A stretch of 7,034 bases of DNA, taken from positions 1 through 7,034 of the forward strand of contig JAAZGC010000341.1 in assembly GCA_012511425.1 (NCBI GenBank), read 5' to 3'. Numbering within the stretch: the stretch's first letter is position 1; each line of letters starts with the position of its first letter. This stretch comes from Clostridiales bacterium (GTDB lineage: Bacteria; Bacillota; Clostridia; Oscillospirales; CAG-272). This document shows positions 1 to 6,619 of the stretch, in pieces. The position numbers were made by a program, and so were the translations under genes. The notes beneath the pieces are model-generated. The model had not been told where the DNA came from, searched no databases, and saw only the letters and a list, made by a program, of their open reading frames with translations.

Positions 1-1232
1 AATCCATACTCCGCCTGATTTCCCTGCTGCTCGCCGCATTGTTTCTGACTGTTTCGGCGTATGCCTACGACAGCGGCTGGGATATCCCTTATTCCGACAA
101 TGTTGACTGGAAGAAATACTCTGAAGATAACATCACTATCAATGTATACAACTGGGGTGAATACATGTCAGTTGACACCGGAGACGGCTCCTTCGACGTA
201 AATGCCGAATTCGAGAAGCTTACCGGAATAGGCGTCAACTATTCAAACTTTGCTTCCAATGAAGAACTCTATGCAAAGTTAAAATCCGGCGGTTCGACTT
301 ATGACATTATCATACCTTCCGATTACATGGTTTCGAGGCTGATAAAAGAAGATCTGCTTGAAAAACTGGATTATTCCAACATACCTAATTTTTCGAAGAT
401 CATGGAAAGGTATAAAAATCCCGAATACGACCCTACCAATGAATATTCGGTTCCTTATATGTGGGGGCGGATAGGTATCATATACAACAAAACCATGGTC
501 GACGAAGAAGACAATGTTCACAGCTGGGACATCCTCTGGAATGAAAAATATGCCAATAACATTCTGATGTTCTCCAACTCCCGCGATGCCTTCGCCATTA
601 CCTGCATAAAGCTCGGATATTCCGTGAATACAACCGATGAAAACGAGCTTCGCGCTGCCGCTCAGGCGCTCAAGGAACAGAAGCTGCTCGTACAAGCTTA
701 TGTTATGGACGAAATCTATGACAAGATGGGAGGCGGAGAAGCGGCTCTTGCGCCCTATTACGCCGGAGACTCGATAGTTATGATGGAGGACAATCCGGAT
801 CTGGAATTTGTAGTACCCGACGAAGGAACAAACCTTTTCGTCGATGCAATGTGTATACCGAAAGGCGCACGCAACAAGGCGGCTGCGGAGATGTATATCA
901 ACTTCGTTACCGAAACCCTTGTTGCCCGCGAAAATTCAATATATATCGGCTATTCGGTGCCTCAGCAAGAAGCATTTGATGCCCTTCCGGAGGAGATAAG
1001 GGAAGACGAGATAATATATCCGACTCCCGAAGAAATTCTGAAGGATGAGATATATGTAGCTCTGCCGGAAACCACAACCAAGCTTATCGATTCGCTTTGG
1101 ACCAGCATATTGAGCGATGTCAAGTTTTCGCCTTGGATGACACTGGTAATGTTGATTATAGTTATCGGGCTTACAATTATTATTAACGTCCGGCGCGAGA
1201 TAAAAAAGAAGAACAAAATAGAAAACCAATAA
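1..1232 (+). CDS. potD: PotD-like polyamine ABC transporter substrate-binding protein, 5'-truncated by the window edge, with a C-terminal membrane anchor
   Basis: Extracellular binding protein that should capture spermidine/putrescine for a PotABC importer. The frame is open to the left edge. The first TTG (39) is unlikely to be the start, because codons from base 3 read SILRLISLLLAALFLTVSAYA, a signal peptide ending in AYA before YDSGWD; the true start lies just outside. Family marks in order are NVYNWGEYM, YAKLKSGGSTYDIIIPSDY, VPYMWGRIGIIYN, KLGYSVNTTDE, VVPDEGTNLFVDAM and CIPKGARNK, which line up throughout with E. coli PotD. No lipobox cysteine is visible. Instead the protein ends in a 19-residue hydrophobic helix (bases about 1134-1190) followed by a basic tail, RREIKKKNK. 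Against E. coli PotD the pocket Asp257 is kept (base 843), but Trp255 is Phe and Trp229 appears to be Tyr, so the exact ligand is uncertain. asnA follows after 28 bases and may be cotranscribed. potA, potB and potC are expected upstream but not visible. Confidence 0.9.
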   Translation, partial: SILRLISLLLAALFLTVSAYAYDSGWDIPYSDNVDWKKYSEDNITINVYNWGEYMSVDTGDGSFDVNAEFEKLTGIGVNYSNFASNEELYAKLKSGGSTYDIIIPSDYMVSRLIKEDLLEKLDYSNIPNFSKIMERYKNPEYDPTNEYSVPYMWGRIGIIYNKTMVDEEDNVHSWDILWNEKYANNILMFSNSRDAFAITCIKLGYSVNTTDENELRAAAQALKEQKLLVQAYVMDEIYDKMGGGEAALAPYYAGDSIVMMEDNPDLEFVVPDEGTNLFVDAMCIPKGARNKAAAEMYINFVTETLVARENSIYIGYSVPQQEAFDALPEEIREDEIIYPTPEEILKDEIYVALPETTTKLIDSLWTSILSDVKFSPWMTLVMLIIVIGLTIIINVRREIKKKNKIENQ

Positions 1233-1260
1233 ATTCCTAAAATAACGGAGAAAACCCTTT

Positions 1261-2268
1261 ATGTCAAAAACCTTTATACCGCGCGGATACCGCTCGTCAT
1301 TATCGCTTTATGATACACAGCTCGGTATCGGATTCATAAAACGCATATTTGAAGACAATCTTTCCGGAGCTTTGCACCTGCGTCGCGTTTCGGCACCGCT
1401 TGTAGTCGATCCCTCGACCGGAATAAACGACGACCTGAGCGGCGTTGAGCGCCCTGTCAGCTTCGACCTCAAAGACTCCGAAAAAATGGGTTCAGTAGTT
1501 CAGTCGCTTGCAAAATGGAAGCGGATGGCGCTCTGGAGATACGGTTATCAGCCCGGCGAGGGTATTTATGCTGACATGAATGCCATCAGGCGGGATGAGG
1601 AGCTTGACAATATCCATTCGATCTATGTGGATCAGTGGGATTGGGAAAAGGTTATAACCGAGGAGCAGCGAACGCTTGAGTATCTTGAAAACACGGTCAG
1701 AGATATCGTCCGAGCTATAGTTGCAACCAATTATGCCCTTAGGTGTAAATTTCCTTCCATAAAAATGGAAATCGACGAGAATCTATCGATTGTAACATCA
1801 CAGCAGCTTGAGGATCTCTGGCCGGACAAGTCTTCAAAAGAGCGCGAATACCTCTGGGTAAAAGACCATCACACCACACTTATCGAACAGATAGGCGGCG
1901 CCCTGAAATCGGGTAAATCGCATGACGGACGTGCTCCCGACTATGATGACTGGCAGCTTAACGGAGATATACTTATCTGGGATGAATTGCTTGATATGCC
2001 GATAGAAATCAGCTCGATGGGTATCAGGGTTTCCCCCGAATCTCTCGACCGGCAGCTCAGTCTCTCCGGCTGCGACAATCGCCGGAAATATGAGTTCCAC
2101 CGGCTTCTGCTCGAAGGCAAACTGCCGCTCACTATGGGCGGGGGTATCGGTCAGTCAAGACTTTGCCTGATACTGCTTGAAAAGGCGCATATCGGCGAAG
2201 TACAGTCTTCAATATGGAATGATGAAACCGTTAACACCTGTACTGCCGCCGGAATTGAGCTGTTGTAA
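1261..2268 (+). CDS. asnA: Aspartate--ammonia ligase (ammonia-dependent asparagine synthetase AsnA)
   Basis: Cytoplasmic enzyme making asparagine from aspartate, ammonia and ATP (giving AMP and PPi) through an aspartyl-adenylate; its fold is related to class II aminoacyl-tRNA synthetases. At 335 residues it matches the usual length (E. coli AsnA is 330). Recognisable blocks are NDDLSGVERPV (56-66), SLAKWKR (82-88), IYVDQWDWE (121-129), DGRAPDYDDW (222-231), LNGDILIW (233-240), EISSMGIRV (249-257), GGGIGQSRL (293-301) and HIGEVQSSIW (310-319). All align with E. coli AsnA, so the call is firm and the gene looks intact. The ATG at 1261 is preceded by CGGAG (1246-1250) at a rather long 10-base spacing. 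It follows the PotD gene by 28 bases with no room for an obvious promoter or T-box leader, so it is probably the last gene of that transcript, closed by the hairpin at 2289-2325. Confidence 0.97.
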   Translation: MSKTFIPRGYRSSLSLYDTQLGIGFIKRIFEDNLSGALHLRRVSAPLVVDPSTGINDDLSGVERPVSFDLKDSEKMGSVVQSLAKWKRMALWRYGYQPGEGIYADMNAIRRDEELDNIHSIYVDQWDWEKVITEEQRTLEYLENTVRDIVRAIVATNYALRCKFPSIKMEIDENLSIVTSQQLEDLWPDKSSKEREYLWVKDHHTTLIEQIGGALKSGKSHDGRAPDYDDWQLNGDILIWDELLDMPIEISSMGIRVSPESLDRQLSLSGCDNRRKYEFHRLLLEGKLPLTMGGGIGQSRLCLILLEKAHIGEVQSSIWNDETVNTCTAAGIELL

Positions 2269-2288
2269 CTTATTTTTCGATAAAAGTT

Positions 2289-2330
2289 CAGACCCTTTAC
2301 CTCCGAATCCGGGGCAAAGGGTCTGTTTTA
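2289..2330 (+). terminator. Rho-independent terminator after asnA, possibly bidirectional
   Basis: A perfect 10-bp stem, CAGACCCTTT (2289-2298) with AAAGGGTCTG (2316-2325), encloses a 17-base loop that can extend the stem by about four more pairs after one mismatch. It is followed by TTTTATATTT on the + strand. It lies 20 bases after the asnA stop and 17 bases beyond the stop of the convergent dehydrogenase gene, so it probably ends both transcripts. The tract on the - strand side (AACTTTTAT) is weaker. Confidence 0.85.
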
Positions 2331-2341
2331 TATTTATTTAT

Positions 2342-3460
2342 TCAGTTGAAAAGTCTTGAATATATTTCCCGCATTTCCGTTTCATTTATAACATATGGGG
2401 AATTTTTAAAATTCGAAGCGCTGCCGACCTGCCGGATAAACAAATCGATTTCGTCAGAGGAAATATTTAGGCTTATATCCGCCCACTTCGGAACATTCTC
2501 CGCGATCAGTTCCGAAGATGTGCCGATCCGCTCGGAGAAATCGGTAATAAGCCGCTTCCCCTCGCTGCTTTGCATATTGTGTTTTATATATTCGCCGGTG
2601 AAAGCAGCGCAGGCTTTGCCGTGCGGAATTCCTCGGTACATTGTCAGATTATATCCGAGCGGATGCGGGAAACCGGTTCCCGTTCCGTTTATAGCTATAC
2701 CGCCTCTGCAGGAAGCGTATGCAAGCAGACGGCGATTCTCTTTTGAAATGGGATTTTCCGGTGATATTTCGCTTAGAACTTTCCAGATATCCCTTGCGCC
2801 GTCAACTGCCAAAGTACGGGTGATTTCTGATGATTTCGGAGAAAGATACGATTCAAAACAATGGCAGAAGGCGTCGAGAGCGGTGCTGACTGTATAATCG
2901 TATGACAGCGAATAAGTATATACAGGATCGACAAAGGAAAATTTCGCATACGAGTAATCGCTTTTGAAGCTCTTCTTTGCGTCTTTGCCGTCAAGCGTAA
3001 GAACAGATATCATATTTGCTTCGCTTCCGGTTCCTGCTGTTGTTGGTATTAAAATCATGGGCAGCGAAGGTCTTAATTCTGATTCAAACAGCCCTTCGGG
3101 CGGAAGATCCGGGTTGGCTACATAAGAGGCAATCGCTTTAGAAGCATCCATAGCCGACCCGCCGCCGATGCCTATAATAAAGTCGGCTCCCGTTTCAAAT
3201 GCTGCTGCTCCGCCTTCATAGCATATTGAAACAAGCGGGTTTTCCATAATTTTATTAAAAACCGAAAAACCGATTCCGAGAGAATCAAGTGCGGATGTTA
3301 CATCGGCAAGGGCTCCGGATTTCACCGCTGAATTTGCACCGGTGATAATCAAGGCTTTTTTTCCGATGCCGAACAGGCTCTTATTTGCCAATATGCAGCT
3401 TTCGCCGGAGATTATTTTAACCGGCATGAAAAAATCAATATTCGTGTTTGATAATACCAT
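2342..3460 (-). CDS. Iron-containing (group III) alcohol dehydrogenase, downstream copy (ADH-A)
   Basis: NAD(P)-dependent dehydrogenase of the Fe-ADH family (FucO, DhaT and BdhA relatives), probably interconverting an aldehyde and an alcohol in the cytoplasm; the substrate cannot be told from sequence. The N-terminal half is the nucleotide-binding domain, with GIGGGSAMDASK (97-108) and PTTAGTGSE (139-147). The C-terminal helical domain carries the predicted metal ligands Asp196 and His200 (DAFCH), His266 (FPHPLGY) and His280 (IPHG). The 14-residue spacing of the last two equals that of FucO His263/His277. Length 372 is typical. Residue 41, after ALIIT, is Gly where the upstream copy has Asp, which may allow NADP(H). 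The protein is about 70% identical to ADH-B by hand count without gaps. The gene lies 51 bases after ADH-B on the same strand. Only a weak ribosome site (GAACGGA) precedes the ATG, which adds five residues relative to ADH-B. Confidence 0.93.
   Translation of the reverse strand: MVLSNTNIDFFMPVKIISGESCILANKSLFGIGKKALIITGANSAVKSGALADVTSALDSLGIGFSVFNKIMENPLVSICYEGGAAAFETGADFIIGIGGGSAMDASKAIASYVANPDLPPEGLFESELRPSLPMILIPTTAGTGSEANMISVLTLDGKDAKKSFKSDYSYAKFSFVDPVYTYSLSYDYTVSTALDAFCHCFESYLSPKSSEITRTLAVDGARDIWKVLSEISPENPISKENRRLLAYASCRGGIAINGTGTGFPHPLGYNLTMYRGIPHGKACAAFTGEYIKHNMQSSEGKRLITDFSERIGTSSELIAENVPKWADISLNISSDEIDLFIRQVGSASNFKNSPYVINETEMREIYSRLFN
2832..2897 (-). repeat. Near-identical patch, copy 1 (in ADH-A)
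   Basis: This stretch matches 4002-4067 at 63 of 66 bases, including a 32-base exact run (2850-2881 against 4020-4051). It encodes residues 188-210 of ADH-A, including the metal-site motif DAFCH. Match density is clearly higher than in neighbouring parts of the two genes. Confidence 0.8.
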
Positions 3461-3511
3461 AATAATAATCCGTTCTTTTCAGATATTTATTTACGCGGTT
3501 TTGGAAATATA

Positions 3512-4615
3512 TCAGCCGAAAAGCTTGGAGTAGATTTGCTTCATCTCGATTTCATTAATAACATAAGGCGAGTTTTTGTAGTTGACTGCATCTGCGACCT
3601 GACTTATAAACACATCTATTTCTTCAGATTTGAGTGTCAGTTTTACGTTTGCCCACTTCGGAATATTCTCTCCGATAAGCTCCGGCGATGTACCTATCTT
3701 CTCGGCAAATTCATTAATTAAGCGGTTCCCCTCGCAGCTCATGGTATTGTATCGAATGTATTCACCGGTAAAAGAGGCACATGATCTGCCGTGCGGTATG
3801 CTGTGATACATAGTCAAATTATAGCCGAGTGAGTGCGGAAAACCGGTGCCGGTACCGTTTATCACAACGCCGCCTCTGCATGCGGCATATGCGAGCAAAC
3901 GACGCTGTTCATGCGTTAAAGGGATTTCAGGTGACAATTCGTTGAGAATCTTCCAGATATCTTTTGCGCCGTCGACAGCCAAGGTGCGGGTAATGGCGGA
4001 AGATTTCGGAGAAAGATATGATTCAAAACAATGGCAGAAGGCGTCGAGAGCAGTGCTGACGGTATAATAATACGGAAGTGTATATATGTACCTTGGGTCG
4101 ACAAAGGCGTATTTCGCATATGAATAGTTGCTTTTGAAATTCTTCTTGCAGGATTTGCCGTCAATCGACAATACCGAAATCCAGTTCCCTTCGCTTCCGG
4201 TTCCCGCGGTTGTCGGTATCAGAATAAGAGGCAGCGATGGTTTTAATCCCGGCTCAAATATTCCCTCGGGTCTGATATCCGGGTTTGACGCATAAGCCGC
4301 TATAGCTTTGGCTGCATCCATGGATGATCCGCCGCCGATTCCGATAATATAGTCGGCATTTGACTTTCTTGCCAAATTGCCGCCTTCAAAACAGATTGAA
4401 ATAAGAGGATTTTCCCTGATTTTATCAAAAACCGTGAATTTGATTCCTATTGAATCGAGTACGGCGGAAACATCATCAAGTGCGCCTGACTTAACCGCCG
4501 AATCCGCATCGGTTATAATCAAAGCGCTTTTTCCGATGTCAAAAAGGTTCGGGTTGTTTTTAACACAGTCTTCACCCGAAATTATTCGGACCGGCATATA
4601 AAAATCTATGTTCAT
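3512..4615 (-). CDS. Iron-containing (group III) alcohol dehydrogenase, upstream copy (ADH-B)
   Basis: Second Fe-ADH family dehydrogenase, 367 residues, and the first gene of the tandem pair. The nucleotide-binding domain shows GIGGGSSMDAAK (92-103) and PTTAGTGSE (134-142). Predicted metal ligands are Asp191 and His195 (DAFCH), His261 (FPHSLGY) and His275 (IPHG), so the active site looks complete. Asp36, after ALIIT, sits where FucO has Asp39 and DhaT has Asp41, a residue associated with NADH preference; ADH-A has Gly there. The GTGTGFPH..GYNLT..IPHG block resembles clostridial and Thermotoga 1,3-propanediol-dehydrogenase-like members rather than classical FucO, but this does not fix the substrate. 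The ATG has a good ribosome site, AGGAAG (4621-4626), five bases away. A terminator-like hairpin sits immediately upstream, so expression may not come from the lipoprotein gene promoter. The two genes look like a tandem duplication with a period of 1170 bases. Confidence 0.93.
   Translation of the reverse strand: MNIDFYMPVRIISGEDCVKNNPNLFDIGKSALIITDADSAVKSGALDDVSAVLDSIGIKFTVFDKIRENPLISICFEGGNLARKSNADYIIGIGGGSSMDAAKAIAAYASNPDIRPEGIFEPGLKPSLPLILIPTTAGTGSEGNWISVLSIDGKSCKKNFKSNYSYAKYAFVDPRYIYTLPYYYTVSTALDAFCHCFESYLSPKSSAITRTLAVDGAKDIWKILNELSPEIPLTHEQRRLLAYAACRGGVVINGTGTGFPHSLGYNLTMYHSIPHGRSCASFTGEYIRYNTMSCEGNRLINEFAEKIGTSPELIGENIPKWANVKLTLKSEEIDVFISQVADAVNYKNSPYVINEIEMKQIYSKLFG
4002..4067 (-). 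repeat. Near-identical patch, copy 2 (in ADH-B)
   Basis: Partner of 2832-2897, with three mismatches in 66 bases, only one of which (Asp to Tyr at the edge) changes the protein. It covers the metal-ligand motif DAFCH of ADH-B. Confidence 0.8.
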
Positions 4616-4629
4616 GATTACTTCCTATT

Positions 4630-4664
4630 AAAGAAGCCCGAAAGAGGTTCTTTCGGGCTTCTTT
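4630..4664 (-). terminator. Perfect hairpin between the binding-lipoprotein gene and ADH-B
   Basis: AAAGAAGCCCGAAAGA (4630-4645) pairs without mismatch with 4649-4664 across a 3-base loop. Read on the - strand, a GC-rich core is followed by CTTCTTTAAT, the shape of an intrinsic terminator. It begins 36 bases after the lipoprotein gene stop, so it should end that transcript. It also stops only 4 bases before the ADH-B ribosome site, so any transcript entering ADH-B from further upstream must carry it in its leader. Confidence 0.8.
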
Positions 4665-4673
4665 ACATCCTTG

Positions 4674-4679
4674 ATTATA
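4674..4679 (-). promoter_or_regulatory. Possible -10 box for the dehydrogenase pair
   Basis: The - strand reads TATAAT here, in the 85-base gap between the lipoprotein gene and ADH-B. At 17-base spacing the upstream hexamer is AAACAT, a poor -35. If used, transcription would start near 4667, directly before the hairpin. AT-rich DNA gives such boxes by chance, so this is tentative. Confidence 0.3.
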
Positions 4680-4700
4680 TCGATGCTTAAGAATGAATGT

Positions 4701-6551
4701 TTATTCGGCTGGGAAGTTGGATGAGTACCATGCGCTGTATTGAGCAAGCGGTGAGTTCTCATCTTCCGCGTTCAGACAGGCTGCGATATACAGGTCAGCC
4801 TTAGCTTCGGCACTCAAAGTTGTAATAAAATCATCGAGCGTAACCGTTCTGATTGCCGGACGTGTCCTCTGTTCGATATCACCGGCAGCGGTTTTGACAT
4901 AATAGGTCTCTTCGAATTCTTCTTCATAAGGAACGAAGTTGGTAATCTGATCAAGATAGCCCTGCGATGTTTCGACAACACCGTCCATAATCTGTTTTAC
5001 GGTCATGTCGCTTGACATGAGTTCGGAGACATTGCCTTCTTTATCGGTCTTGGTGTAAGCCAGAGTAAATCCGAGATACGGGCTGTAGCTCATATCAAGG
5101 TTCTGCTTTTTGGCAAGCTCCCAGTTATTGTCGGAAAGCTTGGTTTCAAGCTCAGACATTCCGGCAGACTGCTTAAGCATGAACTGGTTGCCGACATAGT
5201 CGGTCTTCATCGAATAAGTGGTTCCGAGCTTGTTTATCTTACCGTTATCATCAATCTCATAGTCAACGCCTTCAACGCCGTAAGCGAGAATATTGATAAG
5301 CTGTGGTTCCGTAGTAAGCAGCTTGACTACCTGCATGCAGCGGGAAACATTTGCCGTATAGCTGCTGATACCGTACATTCCGCTGTAAACGTTTTCATTT
5401 GTAGCCTGAGGATACTTGTAAACGTTTACATAGTATTTATCTTCATACAGCTCGGCAGTGGTTACATCTCCGGTAATGACGGCGGCTGCATAGCGGTTGC
5501 CGTCGTCGATGGACGCACCGGCTGCACCGATGGCATTTGCTGCACGGTATTTTATCATGAGCTTATAGTTGTTCACGAACTCGTTTACCGTTAGCAGGTT
5601 ATTGGGGTTAGCCATGGTTCCGGCTTTGGCGTCGATCGGAACCGCAGCTCCGATTATGCTCGGAGTTGATGTGAAATATTCAATACGGGGGGAGGGCTCA
5701 TTCATAAGCGGAACAATACCCGTTTCATATTTAATAACATCGTCAAGGAAGCTTTCGGCATCAACGATTGATTTTATTGCATCGGGATCATAGCTGTATT
5801 TGTCTATAAGCTCTTTATCGAGAAGGAGATACTGATATTCACCGACAACATGGTTATTGGGAATTCCGTATGTAGAGGATCCAACTTTTGCTGCTGAGAA
5901 GAATGTCGGGTGAATATATGTTTTTAGGATCTTTGAGTTGATAGAGAGTTCCTCGTCAAGAGCGGAAAGTTTCCCGTCTTCAACGAGTTTAAGGAAGTTA
6001 TCCTTACCTCTTACAAGCATAATATCGAGCTGAGTACCGTCTTCCGCAGGATATACAGTCTCCTCGATACCATATTCGTTGATAATGGTCTCGTCGACTT
6101 CTGTAGTCTCTTCGGTTGTGGTTTCGGCTTTGGTTGTTTCACCGGCGGCAGCGGCTGCACGGGCAGCTTCCCTTGCGGCTTTGGCGGCAGCTTTCTTGGC
6201 TGCTTCTTCTTCTTCAGCCAGTTTTATCTGCTCTTCAACGGCAACTATCTTTTCCTGTATAACCGAATCATATTCGCTCTCTTTGTAAAATTTGCAGAGA
6301 ATATGAGTGTTGAACTCGGCTTCGGTGATTGAGTTTATGGCTTTCTGGATACGCGCGATGTCTTCTTCGGTGGTGCTGTCGCCGACAATTGAATAAAGCG
6401 TAATTGTCATCGCCTTATTTTCGGACGAACTTGCAGTTGTACCGTCTTCGTTTGTGGTTTCCGCGTCCTCGGCTTTCTTGCCGCAGCTTGAAAAAACAAG
6501 CGGGAGCACAAGGAGCAGGCATAACAACAAAAGCGGGAATCTCTTTTTCAT
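4701..6551 (-). CDS. Extracellular solute-binding lipoprotein (family 1, LipO/YtcQ-like) with a long helical insertion
   Basis: Membrane-anchored binding protein, probably for a sugar or oligosaccharide ABC importer; the ligand is unknown. The signal peptide MKKRFPLLLLCLLL... ends in a lipobox, FSSC, with Cys23 as the lipidated residue, followed by a Thr/Ser/Glu-rich tether (24-46). The mature domain opens with MTITLYSIVGDSTTEEDIARI and continues with family marks: NSITEAEFNTHILCKFYKES, YGIPNN (228-233), VVGEYQYLLLDKELIDKY, and LAYGVEGVDYEIDDNGKI (422-439), the YGvEG block typical of LipO/YtcQ relatives. Between residues about 102 and 172 an Ala/Glu/Lys-rich helix and a Thr/Glu linker replace a few residues in usual members, so 616 residues is long for the family. 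AGGAGGA (6561-6567) lies nine bases before the ATG. It has its own promoter and a terminator and appears to be monocistronic. No permease or ATPase gene is beside it in this window, so it may serve components encoded elsewhere. Confidence 0.9.
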   Translation of the reverse strand: MKKRFPLLLLCLLLVLPLVFSSCGKKAEDAETTNEDGTTASSSENKAMTITLYSIVGDSTTEEDIARIQKAINSITEAEFNTHILCKFYKESEYDSVIQEKIVAVEEQIKLAEEEEAAKKAAAKAAREAARAAAAAGETTKAETTTEETTEVDETIINEYGIEETVYPAEDGTQLDIMLVRGKDNFLKLVEDGKLSALDEELSINSKILKTYIHPTFFSAAKVGSSTYGIPNNHVVGEYQYLLLDKELIDKYSYDPDAIKSIVDAESFLDDVIKYETGIVPLMNEPSPRIEYFTSTPSIIGAAVPIDAKAGTMANPNNLLTVNEFVNNYKLMIKYRAANAIGAAGASIDDGNRYAAAVITGDVTTAELYEDKYYVNVYKYPQATNENVYSGMYGISSYTANVSRCMQVVKLLTTEPQLINILAYGVEGVDYEIDDNGKINKLGTTYSMKTDYVGNQFMLKQSAGMSELETKLSDNNWELAKKQNLDMSYSPYLGFTLAYTKTDKEGNVSELMSSDMTVKQIMDGVVETSQGYLDQITNFVPYEEEFEETYYVKTAAGDIEQRTRPAIRTVTLDDFITTLSAEAKADLYIAACLNAEDENSPLAQYSAWYSSNFPAE

Positions 6552-6590
6552 AAGGTATAATCCTCCTCGATCGCACTTTGTAACAGTACT

Positions 6591-6619
6591 ATTTTACACC
6601 AAAAATCCGGATATGTCAA
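6591..6619 (-). promoter_or_regulatory. Sigma-A type promoter of the solute-binding lipoprotein gene
   Basis: On the - strand a perfect -35 TTGACA (6614-6619) is followed after exactly 17 bases by -10 TAAAAT (6591-6596), five of six consensus bases. Start of transcription is expected near 6584, giving a leader of roughly 33 bases that contains the AGGAGGA site. The spacer holds a small palindrome, ATCCGGAT (6605-6612); a regulator role for it is only a possibility. Confidence 0.8.

Noticed and set aside
39..41. TTG as the start codon of the PotD-like protein
   Set aside because: The same frame is open to base 1 and encodes the basic-hydrophobic first part of a signal peptide; starting at 39 would remove most of it.
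279..695. Open frame of 138 codons on the - strand inside the PotD-like gene
   Set aside because: It lies entirely antisense to a gene with clear family motifs, and its own product has no recognisable domain; it is a shadow frame.
1233..1260. Riboswitch or T-box leader controlling asnA
   Set aside because: Only 28 bases separate asnA from the preceding gene, too few for any such leader.
2773..2994. Similar antisense/alternate frames occurring in both dehydrogenase genes (also at 3916-4164, and + strand frames at 2346-2897 and 3846-4067)
   Set aside because: Their similarity to each other follows from the duplication of the dehydrogenase genes; they lack family motifs and ribosome sites of their own.
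6079..6288. Ser/Ala/Val-rich + strand frame resembling a hydrophobic protein
   Set aside because: It is the reverse complement of the Ala/Glu/Lys-rich coding segment of the lipoprotein gene; low-complexity DNA gives an open frame on both strands.
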